Notes under the pieces: generated by a model
What the model was told of the DNA's origin: nothing
Database searches by the model: none
The model's input: only the letters and a program-made list of their open reading frames with translations
Source of the DNA: JBBQWR01 sp038210495
GTDB lineage: Bacteria > Planctomycetota > Planctomycetia > Pirellulales > DATAWG01
Assembly: GCA_038210495.1 (NCBI GenBank)
Contig: JBBQWR010000070.1
Span: 1-17,329 of the forward strand
Length of the DNA stretch: 17,329 nucleotides
Direction of reading: 5' to 3'
Part shown: positions 1-7,446 of the stretch, one piece after another
Layout of the letters: every line of letters starts with the position of its first letter
Position numbering within the stretch: the stretch's first letter is position 1
Made by a program: the position numbers and the translations under genes

Positions 1-180
1 ATGATTGGGCATCACGCAATAGGCCAAGATGTCGAGAGGAAATTTGTCATGGGCCTCTTGCAGCACCCGCTCGAAGGCCTCGTAGTCCGCTTCCTTCTGA
101 AACAGCGGCAATCGGGCGACGGCTCGATTAAGCGCGTGATACACAAGACCCTTCGGGGCGCGGCGAGCAGTTCTGGGCAT
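1..180 (-). CDS. REP-associated tyrosine transposase (RAYT, Y1/IS200-like), N-terminal part
   Basis: Leftward reading frame of exactly 60 codons from an ATG at 178-180, still open at the window edge, so only the N-terminus is visible. It begins MPRTARRAPKGLVYHALNRA, continues with an FxxxxDYxxFExVL segment and ends ILAYCVMPNH. These are the opening blocks of the Y1_Tnp/RAYT family: the 'YHxxNRG-like' strand, then the YCxMPNHxH strand carrying the HUH metal-binding motif. The cut falls just after the first His of that motif. The catalytic Tyr lies outside the window. Family members are single-strand DNA nucleases acting on palindromic REP sequences, usually one domesticated copy per type. No Shine-Dalgarno is visible before the ATG. 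Heptamer repeats lie just upstream. Family call is firm; activity cannot be judged. Confidence 0.85.
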   Translation of the reverse strand, partial: MPRTARRAPKGLVYHALNRAVARLPLFQKEADYEAFERVLQEAHDKFPLDILAYCVMPNH

Positions 181-245
181 GGCGCCAAGCCTAGCGAGTG
201 CCCGCCCGATCGTCAAGAACGAATCGCGTCCCCTTTTTACTATCC

Positions 246-396
246 AATGACTAATGAAATGACGAATGTCGAAGTTTTGAGTTCGCAAGGCTCAGCGGAC
301 TTGACCTTCGTCGTGGGGCCGATGCAAACCTTAGTCATTCGTCATTCGTGGTTCGTCATTGATTAGAGATTGTGTACTTCGTCATTCGTCATTCCA
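246..396. repeat. degenerate TCATTCG heptamer arrays
   Basis: Three short arrays in the spacer between the RAYT gene and the signalling gene. At 331-360 the plus strand reads TTAG followed by TCATTCG, TCATTCG, TGGTTCG and TCATTGA, a 7-base period. At 378-396 it reads CTTCG, TCATTCG, TCATTCC. At 246-270 the same motif is inverted: the minus strand reads ACATTCG, TCATTTC and then ATTAG, TCATT. Related copies lie at 10470-10505. No hairpin with a T tract is seen, so a terminator role is unsupported. The 61 bases between the inverted and direct arrays show no obvious feature. Confidence 0.7.
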
Positions 397-399
397 AAA

Positions 400-2238
400 T
401 CAACTCGTCTGCGGCGCGGGACGCGGCATGGCCACGGTCCTCTCGACCGTATCCAGGAGCTGATCGAGTCGGAATGGCTTGTAGAGAACCAATTGCAGAC
501 CGGCCTGCCGGGCCTTGACGATCGAATGGCCCGGGTCGTACCCGAAGCCGGTCATGAGCACGATCGGCACGACGCCCAGTACTTCCTTCAGCTTGACCAT
601 GAGCTCATAGCCGTTCATGTCGGGAAGCCGAATGTCGGCGATGATGCAATTATAGCCGTCTTCGTCGGTGACATTGCGAACCATGCATAGCGCCTCCGCT
701 CCATCGTGAGCCGTCTCGACGATGCAGCCATATCGCTCCAAAAGCGCATGGGCGGCGCTGCGAACGCTGTCGTCCGCGTCGACCACGAGCACGCGGCGGC
801 CTCGCAACCCGAGTCGTTTTTCGAGCTGCTTGGCCTGCGGGTGGGCCTGGGTGGGGGCCAGCTTCTGCCCGACCTTCTGGATCACTTGTTTGATGTCGCG
901 GGCGTTGCGCAACACCCGTTGCAAGCGCTCGGCGACATCCGGCTGGTGGCCAATATATCGCTCCATGATATTCACGGCGTCGTTCAGAATCTCATCCACC
1001 GGCAGCGCCACCGCGCCGTGGATCGCTTCGACGCTTTCGGCCGCGGCGCTGGCTTTCTCGGCCACGAGCAACTCGAGCGTGTTCAGGGCGACAGCGACGT
1101 CGCGCGTGAAAATCTCGAGGAACATCAGATCGCTTTCCGTGAACGCCCGAGGCTCGGGACTTTCGACGTTAAACGTCCCGATGACTTGGTCGTGCAAAGT
1201 CAACGGGACGGTCAACGAACTCTTGGCGCCCTTACACCCTTCGAGATACAGCGGATCTTCGGTCGTGTCCTCGCAGAGATAGCTCTTGCCCGTCGCCGCG
1301 ACGAAACCGGTGACGCCGTTGCCTTGCGGCTTGGCGTACAGGGCGCGGTTGGCCGCTTCGAGTTGCATTCCCAACGCCAACAGAGGCTCGAGCTTTCCGG
1401 TCAGTTGATCCAACAGGCGAATTTCCACGACGTCGAATTGCAGCAGATCTTTCGTGTAATGCAGGATGGTCGATTTGAGCAGCTCGATTCGCTCCTCGAC
1501 CGACATATGCGACAACTCGTCGGGCGTCAGGTCGGCCAACTCCATGCCGGCTTGATGAATAGCGGCAAGCTTTTGCTGTTGCAGCATTTCCTGGGTCACG
1601 TCGTGAATCGTGATGATCAGATGCTGGGGCGGACCACCCGCTTCGCACACGGGGGCCGAATGCACGTGGAAAAAGCGATTGTCGGCCGTGCGAAGCGTCG
1701 AACTACTATCCTTGCCTGTGGCTAGCGCCGAATGGAAGGGACAAAAATCAGGGCCCAAAATTTCCGGGCTGTTGAGCGCGGAATAGAAGTTCATTCCCAC
1801 GACGACTTCGTGACCGCTCCACTCTTTCAGCCGTCCGTTGCTCCAAATGATGATGTTCTCGGCGTCGACCAGCACGATTCCGTCGGGCATGCCCTGCAAA
1901 ATTCGCTCGTTTTGCAGCAGCTTGCCGATACGGAAGGCCTCGGTGAGATGCTGTCCGTCCACAAAAATGCCCGCGAACTTTTCGCGGGCTAGTTTGACCA
2001 AGGCCCTCATCGGGCTATTGACTTCGACGACGTCGACTTCGTCGCCAAATGCGTTTGAAAGGCTCTCCGGCGTAACCGCAGGCAGAGAGTCGTTTGCGAC
2101 GGCGGATCCTTGTGAATTGGTCGCAGCCGGCAAGTTATTTGTTCGGCTGCTGTCGCCGCTCGCAGTCGGCAAGGATAGCGAAGGCGGTCCCCCGTCCTTG
2201 GAATTGCGCAGCAGCAAGATTTTTCGTTTAGCCGACAA
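400..2238 (-). CDS. PAS-GAF-receiver signalling protein without kinase or output domain
   Basis: 612 residues from a TTG start at 2236-2238. Order: residues 1-100, starting LSAKRKILLLRNSKDG, may be a degenerate receiver-like fold (a strand, a low-complexity Ser/Pro/Ala insert, then a helix/strand ending AGIFVDG). A PAS domain follows at about 108-222 (MPDGIVLVD... with a DFCPFH segment), then a GAF domain at about 255-392 (FVAATGKSYLCED, SLTVPL). A helical linker spans about 405-465, and a canonical receiver about 482-600. The receiver keeps all key residues: acidic cluster D487/D489/D490, phospho-acceptor D535 (IIADIRLPDMNG), T563 and K587. No histidine-kinase ATPase domain, no DNA-binding domain and no phospho-accepting His box are visible. 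It probably integrates a small-molecule or redox input with phosphorylation by an unlinked kinase. The longer frame from 2313 is rejected because its first codon lies in the -35 box of a good promoter; GGGAG sits 9 bases before the chosen TTG. Confidence 0.8.
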   Translation of the reverse strand: MSAKRKILLLRNSKDGGPPSLSLPTASGDSSRTNNLPAATNSQGSAVANDSLPAVTPESLSNAFGDEVDVVEVNSPMRALVKLAREKFAGIFVDGQHLTEAFRIGKLLQNERILQGMPDGIVLVDAENIIIWSNGRLKEWSGHEVVVGMNFYSALNSPEILGPDFCPFHSALATGKDSSSTLRTADNRFFHVHSAPVCEAGGPPQHLIITIHDVTQEMLQQQKLAAIHQAGMELADLTPDELSHMSVEERIELLKSTILHYTKDLLQFDVVEIRLLDQLTGKLEPLLALGMQLEAANRALYAKPQGNGVTGFVAATGKSYLCEDTTEDPLYLEGCKGAKSSLTVPLTLHDQVIGTFNVESPEPRAFTESDLMFLEIFTRDVAVALNTLELLVAEKASAAAESVEAIHGAVALPVDEILNDAVNIMERYIGHQPDVAERLQRVLRNARDIKQVIQKVGQKLAPTQAHPQAKQLEKRLGLRGRRVLVVDADDSVRSAAHALLERYGCIVETAHDGAEALCMVRNVTDEDGYNCIIADIRLPDMNGYELMVKLKEVLGVVPIVLMTGFGYDPGHSIVKARQAGLQLVLYKPFRLDQLLDTVERTVAMPRPAPQTS

Positions 2239-2284
2239 CCGATGGGACTCCCGTGCGAAAGAACCAACTATCCCGGTCGCTAGT

Positions 2285-2313
2285 ATTATAGGATTCGGTA
2301 GGCGAGCGAACAA
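2285..2313 (-). promoter_or_regulatory. sigma70-type promoter of the PAS-GAF-receiver gene
   Basis: On the minus strand TTGTTC (2308-2313) is followed by a 17-base spacer and a perfect TATAAT (2285-2290). Transcription would begin near 2278, about 40 bases before the TTG start at 2238. The -10 and the spacing are ideal; the -35 matches the consensus at three positions. The pair lies inside the longest open frame, which is why that frame's first 25 codons are judged untranslated. Confidence 0.6.
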
Positions 2314-2631
2314 TTGCGCACCCCATGCACTCTGGGGCGTCGCAACTGCGAACGCGATCCGAGAATAAGCAAGCGGTAGGCGCCGATCGCGAGGACTCTG
2401 GCAGGTCTAAAGGCAGGATGGAACATGCAGCGCTCTTTATCGTAATTCCCCAGTCTCGCGCTTGCTACCCTTTGCATCGGACTGCGCGAGGAAATTTATT
2501 GACCGGGATACCCGACCCGGAGGATTTTTCCGGCGCGGCGGCCCAGCATTTCGAGTCTCCTCGTTGCCGCCGGCAAAACGATCGCGGCTGGCGAGAGAAG
2601 ATCCATGCGAAGAGGGGGGCGTTGGTTCGGA
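2314..2631. other. intergenic spacer, no gene seen
   Basis: About 318 bases between two leftward genes. Open frames here are short and resemble no family I know. An imperfect GC hairpin (CCGGG, 8-base loop, CCCGG) lies near 2503-2520. It is followed by AGGATTTTT on the plus strand, the wrong strand to end the upstream leftward receiver gene. I see no convincing terminator or promoter apart from the promoter at 2285-2313. Confidence 0.5.
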
Positions 2632-3042
2632 TCAAGACGCATCGCGTCGTCGCCCCGGGTTGACCGACCAGCCATAAACGCGCTCTAACGCGTTGTCCAC
2701 CGCGCTCGTGATCGAATTTCGCGTCACGGGTTTGGACAACACGGAAAACGCCTCGGCCAGATGAGCCTGTCGCACGAGCGATTCATCCAGGCAAGCGGAG
2801 AGAAGAATGCAGGGCAATCGCGAGCGGAATTGCTTCACGCGGCGAATCGTCTCCAGACCGTTCAGTCGCGGCATGTGCATGTCGAGCAGCAGCAGGTGGA
2901 CGTCTTGCTCGCCGACGATCCGCAAGGCCTCTTCGCCGTCGCCCGCCGAAAAAATGCGGAACCCTCGCGGCTGAAACAAGCTGCACAGCGTCTCGCGAAA
3001 CGCCACATCGTCGTCGGTGATTAGAATTGATGGCGAGACCAC
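2632..3042 (-). CDS. single-domain response regulator (CheY-like receiver)
   Basis: 136 residues starting with GTG at 3040-3042. The whole protein is one receiver domain: acidic residues D10-D12 (ILITDDDVAFRE), phospho-acceptor D54 (LLLLDMHMPRLNG), S82 in the Thr/Ser switch position (ILLSACLDE) and K104 (VLSKPV). Length is that of a CheY-type protein plus a short basic Arg-rich tail (NPGRRRDAS) and no output domain. Such proteins act as phosphorelay intermediates or bind partner proteins. It lies about 390 bases upstream of the PAS-GAF-receiver gene on the same strand, so a functional link is possible, but the gap and the promoter at 2285-2313 argue for separate transcription. No kinase gene is nearby. 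The start lacks a clear Shine-Dalgarno. Confidence 0.88.
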   Translation of the reverse strand: MVSPSILITDDDVAFRETLCSLFQPRGFRIFSAGDGEEALRIVGEQDVHLLLLDMHMPRLNGLETIRRVKQFRSRLPCILLSACLDESLVRQAHLAEAFSVLSKPVTRNSITSAVDNALERVYGWSVNPGRRRDAS

Positions 3043-3391
3043 AGAGACAACCCGGCATTAGAACGACTTATGTTCGGCAGACACGAACGATTCCTTAAGC
3101 AATCACAATGCCGAAGGTTCGTTTGGCGGCGTTTCGGACAATCACTGGCTGTAGTAACCGCAAAGCTGGCTGATACTTGTAGCATATTTCCGAATGTGGC
3201 CAAAGTCAAAAATCGGGAAATCACTCAATCGCGAATCGACTAGCCTATCGGCAGGTGCTGCCACATCGGCAGTCAGAATCCGGAGAATAGGTGCAGCCCG
3301 GTCGGATTCACTTGGCGTTGACCGTTCTGCCGCCGGTATCCCATTCGGTACGGCGCAGCAGGATGCCGCGGCTAAGTAGGGCGCGTCGTGC
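3043..3391. other. divergent spacer between receiver gene and sdh promoter
   Basis: About 350 bases without a credible gene. It should carry the leftward promoter of the receiver gene, but I found only a weak -10-like TCTAAT without a matching -35. A small inverted repeat GGCAG-GTG-CTGCC is present at 3250-3262. Overlapping open frames here look like random reading of GC-rich DNA. Confidence 0.4.
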
Positions 3392-3419
3392 TTGTCATCT
3401 TGCTGGCGCCTCCTATACT
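3392..3419 (+). promoter_or_regulatory. candidate sigma70-type promoter of sdhCAB
   Basis: TTGTCA (3392-3397, five of six consensus bases), a 16-base spacer, then TATACT (3414-3419, five of six). Predicted transcription start is around 3426, giving a leader of about 80 bases before sdhC. This is the best promoter match upstream of the sdh genes. Confidence 0.6.
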
Positions 3420-3428
3420 CTGAATTCC

Positions 3429-3464
3429 GCTCGCTGCGCCCGCTGCCCAACAGCGAGCGATCGC
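3429..3464 (+). promoter_or_regulatory. stem-loop at the 5' end of the sdh leader
   Basis: GCTCGCTG (3429-3436) and CAGCGAGC (3451-3458) form a perfect 8-base stem with a 14-base loop. It starts a few bases after the predicted transcription start. The palindrome GCGATCGC (3457-3464) overlaps the 3' arm. It could stabilise the mRNA 5' end, or the DNA could be an operator. No T tract follows, so attenuation by an intrinsic terminator is not supported. Confidence 0.45.
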
Positions 3465-3507
3465 GTCATAATTAGGATGTCGCCGCGCGCCGCTTAGAAA
3501 GGCTCTT

Positions 3508-4260
3508 GTGGAAACCCCTGGTCCCTCGCTGGTCGGTCGGAATCAATTTCTCATCTACCGCTTGTTTTCGCTGGCCGGCTTGGTTCCGGTCGGGGCCTAT
3601 ATGGTCGTGCATCTGGTGGTCAACGCCACGATGCTTATTAGCCCCATGACGTACCAGCAGCAGGTGGACAATATCCACGCGCTGGGTTTTCTTGTGCCGC
3701 TGCTCGAGTGGACGTTCATTTTCATTCCGATTCTGTTCCACGGCGTCGTCGGTCTGATCATCGTTTCCGGCTCGATGCCCAACACGTCCGCGTACCCGTA
3801 CGTGAACAACATTCGCTATACACTTCAGCGGGCGACCGGCATGATCGCTTTCGCGTATATCTTTTACCATGTTTATCAGATGCATCATCTGGGCCATTTT
3901 TTGGGTGGCGGCCGATTCGATCCTGACGCCGCCACGTCCAGCACCGCCGAGGTCCTGAGCTCGCTCCCCACGCAATTGCTGTATGGCGTCGGCGTGCTCT
4001 CGTGCGTCTACCATTTGGCGAACGGGCTCTGGACCGCGGGGATCACGTGGGGGATTTGGACCACGCCGGCAGCCATGCGGCGGGCCGGATGGATTAGTCT
4101 TGTCTTCGGCCTACTGATGGCTGCGATGGTCTTGGCCACGCTGCTTGGTTTCGGGCGCGTTGATGTCGAGAAAGTCAAGAAATTGGAAGAACACCATCAA
4201 CAAGTCAAAGCCTATCAGTCGGGGGAAAAGGCGCCGGACGCATTCGATCACCAAAAATGA
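3508..4260 (+). CDS. sdhC: succinate dehydrogenase cytochrome b558 subunit
   Basis: 250 residues from a GTG start with AAAGG five bases upstream. This is the membrane anchor of a type B complex II that passes electrons between the SdhA/SdhB head and the quinone pool through two b hemes. About five hydrophobic helices are visible (near residues 17-42, 66-88, 110-128, 157-182 and 194-214). Four histidines, H35, H78, H121 and H169, match in spacing the four axial heme ligands known in Bacillus-type SdhC. Extra His residues follow H121 (HVYQMHHLGH). The C-terminal tail is charged and cytoplasmic. There is no separate sdhD, as expected for this class, where one subunit binds both hemes. First gene of the sdh cluster, 176 bases ahead of sdhA. 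Confidence 0.93.
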   Translation: METPGPSLVGRNQFLIYRLFSLAGLVPVGAYMVVHLVVNATMLISPMTYQQQVDNIHALGFLVPLLEWTFIFIPILFHGVVGLIIVSGSMPNTSAYPYVNNIRYTLQRATGMIAFAYIFYHVYQMHHLGHFLGGGRFDPDAATSSTAEVLSSLPTQLLYGVGVLSCVYHLANGLWTAGITWGIWTTPAAMRRAGWISLVFGLLMAAMVLATLLGFGRVDVEKVKKLEEHHQQVKAYQSGEKAPDAFDHQK

Positions 4261-4436
4261 TTTGGGTTCCCGAGGTCTGGGCCGCATCGCTGGCTGATCG
4301 TGGCTAGGAATCGCGTTGGTGGCCGGAGGCGCCTCGCCGAAGCCCCGGAGAGTGGTCCCCCTCGCAACAAGTCACTTCAATTTCCCCGGGCGTCCCCGCC
4401 GCGTCCACCAGAGTCGTAAACAAGTCAGAGGATTTC

Positions 4437-6452
4437 ATGGCGAAACAGCGAGTCATGGTAGTCGGTGGCGGACTGGCGGGCTTGTCGGCCGCTATGAAAT
4501 TGGCCGAGTTGGGTATCGACGTGGACCTGATGAGCCTGACGCCCGTCAAACGGTCGCACAGCGTCTGCGCTCAAGGGGGCATCAACAGCGTCAACGCGCT
4601 GACTCGCCAACAGGGAGACAGCGAATGGCTGCACCTGGACGACACGGTGTACGGCGGCGATTTTTTGCAGCATCAGCCGCCGGTCAAAGAGATGGCGTTT
4701 TGGGGGCCGAAGATCATCGATCTGATGGACCGGCTCGGCGTTCCCTTCAACCGCACGCCCGAGGGTTTCCGCGATCAACGCCGATTTGGCGGCACGCTGT
4801 TTAAGCGAACCGCGTTCGCCGGCGCCACGACGGGCCAGCAATTGCTCTACGCGCTCGACGAGCAGGTCCGCCGCTGGGAGACCACCGGCAACATCAAGAA
4901 ATACGAGTTCTGGGACTTTCTCGCGCCGGTGCTCGACGACAACGGCGATTGCCGCGGCTGTGTCGCTCAGGACATGGTCACAATGGAAATTCGCGCGTTT
5001 GCGGCTGACGCGGTGATCGTCGCCTCCGGAGGATGCGGTCTGATATACGGCCGCTCGACGATGTCGATGGCTTGCACCGGCAGCGCGGCCAGTCGGGCTT
5101 TTCGCGCGGGGGTCAAGTACGCCAATCCCGAGTTTATCCAGGTCCATCCCACAGCCGTGCCCGGCGCCGACAAATTGCGGCTGATGAGCGAAAGCGCCCG
5201 CGGCGAAGGGGGGCGAGTGTGGGTCCCTCGCACTCCGCACGACCCGCGACCGCCGAAGCAGATTCCCGAATCGGACCGCTATTACTTCCTCGAAGAGCGG
5301 TATCCCATGTATGGCAATCTCGTGCCCCGGGATATCGCCACGCGCGAAATCTTCAGCGTCTGCACAGAGGAAGGGCTAAGCGTCGAACCCGATCGGCTCT
5401 GCGTGTATCTCGATTTGACGCACATCCCGCGGGCGATTTTGGACCAAAAGCTCGAAGGCATCTTGGACATCTACGAGAAATTCACCGGCGTCGATCCGCG
5501 CGACAATCCGATGAAGATTTTTCCAGCCGTGCATTACTCGATGGGCGGCCTGTGGGTCGACTACGAGCGAAACAGCGATGGCGGTTTGAAGGTCGGATCG
5601 CCACGCAATCAGCAGACCAACATCCCCGGGTTGTACGCGATCGGCGAATGCGATTATCAGTATCACGGCGCGAATCGATTGGGCGCCAACTCGCTTCTGA
5701 GCTGTATATTCAGCGGATTGATCGTCGCGCCGGGGATTGAGACGCGATTGAAATCCCAAAAGACGGCGGCCGCCGCGCTTCCGGCGGCGTTGTACGACAG
5801 CGCCAAGCGAAAACAGCAAGACGAGCACGACAATCTGTTGAAACGTTCGCAAGGGGGAGAGAATCCCTACCGCCTGCATCTCGAACTGGGTGACATCATG
5901 ACGCGGGCCGCCACGGTCGTGCGTCATAACAGCGTGCTCGATGAGGCCTATGCAATAGTGCATGGACTCGAAGAGCGGGCTCGCCGCTGCTCGCTATCCG
6001 ACACCGGCAACTGGACGAATCAGAACGTCGTGTTCACCAAAGCCCTTCGCGACATGTTTCCGATCGCCAAAGCGATTCTCAAAGGCGCCCGGCAGCGAGA
6101 CGAATGCCGCGGCGCTCACTATAAGCCGGAGTTCGCCATGCCGGGCATCGAAACGACCGATCCGGTCGAGCGCCGCGCGGCAGCCGAGGCTTGGTGCGAC
6201 CGATTCGAAGAAAATACCCGCAAATGGCTCAAAACGACCGTCGCCCAACTGGACGCTCAAGGCGAGCCGCAGTTGACCTACGAAGACGTGGACACGTCTC
6301 TGATCCCCCCGCGACCGCGTCTGTATGGCTTGGTCGGCGCGGAGGAAATCGAATTCGTTTGGAAACAGCGACAGGCCAAAGCCGGTCACCCGACCTCAGC
6401 CCACGGCAACGGAGCGGCGCCACCAGCGCCACAGACAATCGGAAAGGCATAG
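4437..6452 (+). CDS. sdhA: succinate dehydrogenase / fumarate reductase flavoprotein subunit
   Basis: 671 residues; the ATG is preceded by AGAGG. It catalyses interconversion of succinate and fumarate on covalently bound FAD at the cytoplasmic face of complex II. Visible: dinucleotide-binding VVGGGLAG (residues 8-15); H41 in RSHSVCAQGG, the expected FAD-linkage histidine; HPTA at 237-240; ESARGEGG at 252-259; VPRDIATR with R298 near the catalytic arginine; HYSMGG (substrate His); and GECDYQYHGANRLGANSLLSC for FAD binding near the end of the flavin domain. A capping domain lies between and a helical C-terminal domain after about residue 430. The Ala/Pro-rich tail is not conserved. Length is in the range of Bacillus-type SdhA plus a C-terminal extension. 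The 176-base gap to sdhC holds no gene and only a short GAGGCGCCTC palindrome. Confidence 0.96.
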   Translation: MAKQRVMVVGGGLAGLSAAMKLAELGIDVDLMSLTPVKRSHSVCAQGGINSVNALTRQQGDSEWLHLDDTVYGGDFLQHQPPVKEMAFWGPKIIDLMDRLGVPFNRTPEGFRDQRRFGGTLFKRTAFAGATTGQQLLYALDEQVRRWETTGNIKKYEFWDFLAPVLDDNGDCRGCVAQDMVTMEIRAFAADAVIVASGGCGLIYGRSTMSMACTGSAASRAFRAGVKYANPEFIQVHPTAVPGADKLRLMSESARGEGGRVWVPRTPHDPRPPKQIPESDRYYFLEERYPMYGNLVPRDIATREIFSVCTEEGLSVEPDRLCVYLDLTHIPRAILDQKLEGILDIYEKFTGVDPRDNPMKIFPAVHYSMGGLWVDYERNSDGGLKVGSPRNQQTNIPGLYAIGECDYQYHGANRLGANSLLSCIFSGLIVAPGIETRLKSQKTAAAALPAALYDSAKRKQQDEHDNLLKRSQGGENPYRLHLELGDIMTRAATVVRHNSVLDEAYAIVHGLEERARRCSLSDTGNWTNQNVVFTKALRDMFPIAKAILKGARQRDECRGAHYKPEFAMPGIETTDPVERRAAAEAWCDRFEENTRKWLKTTVAQLDAQGEPQLTYEDVDTSLIPPRPRLYGLVGAEEIEFVWKQRQAKAGHPTSAHGNGAAPPAPQTIGKA

Positions 6453-6455
6453 CGG

Positions 6456-6536
6456 CCGGTCGCCACTGCTGGCTTGTCCAGCAGTGCAGTGTTGAGTCCA
6501 CTGACCACTGCGTGACAAGCCCGAAGTGGCGCCCGG
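6456..6536. repeat. pair of inverted palindromic repeats (BIME-like) between sdhA and sdhB
   Basis: Unit 1 contains a perfect 9-base stem, CACTGCTGG (6464-6472) and CCAGCAGTG (6478-6486), with a CTTGT loop. Unit 2 (about 6505-6529) read on the minus strand aligns to unit 1 at roughly 20 of 25 positions and keeps the CTTGT loop. The outer edges match as inverted arms: CCGGTCGCCACT (6456-6467) and AGTGGCGCCCGG (6525-6536). Two head-to-head REP-like units with a short linker is the layout of a bacterial interspersed mosaic element. It lies 3 bases after the sdhA stop. A GTG at 6526 that would extend sdhB lies inside unit 2. It may slow 3' exonucleases and so tune sdhA versus sdhB mRNA levels (inference). 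Confidence 0.75.
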
Positions 6537-6591
6537 TTCAATCCTCAAGACTTTCAAGATCGCAACGCAAATCAATTCATCATCCACTGCA

Positions 6592-7446
6592 ATGACCACG
6601 ACTACCGACAACGGCAACCACCATCCCCCCGACGTCGAAGTCCGCGTGCTCCGCCAGGACCGCCCGGGCGATCCGAGCTATTGGGAGCGGCATCGAGTCG
6701 CTTACGAGCGCGACATGAACGTGATCAGCGTGCTGCAACGGATCGCCGCGCAAGCGCGCACCGCCGACGACCAGCCGGTCTCGCCGGTGGCCTGGGATTG
6801 CAATTGCCTCGAAGAAGTTTGCGGCGCGTGCACGATGGTGATCAACGGCCGCGTGCGGCAGGCCTGCTCCGCTCTCGTGGATCGGCTGCTCGAAGACAAT
6901 CCCGAGGAGATCGAACTGCGGCCGATGTCGAAATTCCCCGTCGTTCGCGATCTGGTGGTCGATCGAGACCGGATGTTCGAGGCCTTGAAAAAACTCGATT
7001 GCTGGATCCCCGTCGACGGTTATTACGAACTGGGACCAGGACCGAAGGAATCACCGGAAAATCAACAAGAACGTTATCCGCTCAGCGAGTGCATGACTTG
7101 TGGCTGCTGCCTCGAAGCATGTCCCCAATATTCGAAGATCGAACTGCACCAGGGTGACGGCGAAACAGACGAGCAGTTTGCGCTTCGCAAGAAAGACGCT
7201 TATCGTCGGGGGTTCATCGGCCCGCACGCGATCAGCCAGGTGATGCTCATGAACGGCCATCCGACCGGCGCGATGCACGCCGACAAGCGAATCGACGCGA
7301 TGACCGAGGAGGGCGGCATTCAAATCTGCGGCAATGCCCAAAATTGCGTGGCCGTTTGCCCGAAGCATATTCCGCTGACTCGCTCGATCGGTCGCGGCGG
7401 GTGGGCGGCGACGAAGCGGGCCGTGCGCTGGTTCTTCGAGAAATAG
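6592..7446 (+). CDS. sdhB: succinate dehydrogenase iron-sulfur subunit
   Basis: 284 residues from the ATG at 6592. A GTG 66 bases upstream is in frame but inside a repeat and gives an unconserved leader. The subunit carries three Fe-S clusters that wire FAD in SdhA to the hemes and quinone in SdhC. Visible: plant-ferredoxin-type [2Fe-2S] site C72, C77, C80 and C92 (CNCLEEVCGAC...C), a [4Fe-4S] motif C167-xx-C170-x-C172 with C173 and C177-P, and a C-terminal CGNAQNCVAVCP motif contributing to the remaining clusters. All expected cysteines are present. The N-terminus (MTTTTDNGNHHPP) is a short polar tail. No Shine-Dalgarno is apparent. Third gene of the sdh cluster; no assembly factor follows. 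Confidence 0.95.
   Translation: MTTTTDNGNHHPPDVEVRVLRQDRPGDPSYWERHRVAYERDMNVISVLQRIAAQARTADDQPVSPVAWDCNCLEEVCGACTMVINGRVRQACSALVDRLLEDNPEEIELRPMSKFPVVRDLVVDRDRMFEALKKLDCWIPVDGYYELGPGPKESPENQQERYPLSECMTCGCCLEACPQYSKIELHQGDGETDEQFALRKKDAYRRGFIGPHAISQVMLMNGHPTGAMHADKRIDAMTEEGGIQICGNAQNCVAVCPKHIPLTRSIGRGGWAATKRAVRWFFEK

Noticed and set aside
1..366. Rightward 121-codon open frame
   Set aside because: Opposite-strand shadow of the RAYT gene; its second half translates the heptamer repeats.
331..396. Possible CRISPR array
   Set aside because: Repeats are 7 bases, degenerate and without spacers; no cas genes.
706..1725. Rightward 339-codon open frame
   Set aside because: Antisense of the PAS-GAF-receiver gene; Gly/Arg/His/Leu-rich and without recognisable domains.
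2239..2313. N-terminal extension of the PAS-GAF-receiver protein to a TTG at 2313
   Set aside because: Overlaps a promoter with perfect -10 and 17-base spacing; residues look untranslated.
2503..2530. Terminator-like hairpin followed by AGGATTTTT
   Set aside because: Oriented rightward while both neighbouring genes read leftward; stem only five pairs.
4425..5240. Leftward 271-codon open frame
   Set aside because: Antisense of sdhA, which is certain from its motifs.
6526..6591. sdhB extension to a GTG at 6526
   Set aside because: Lies in a palindromic repeat and adds residues not typical of SdhB.
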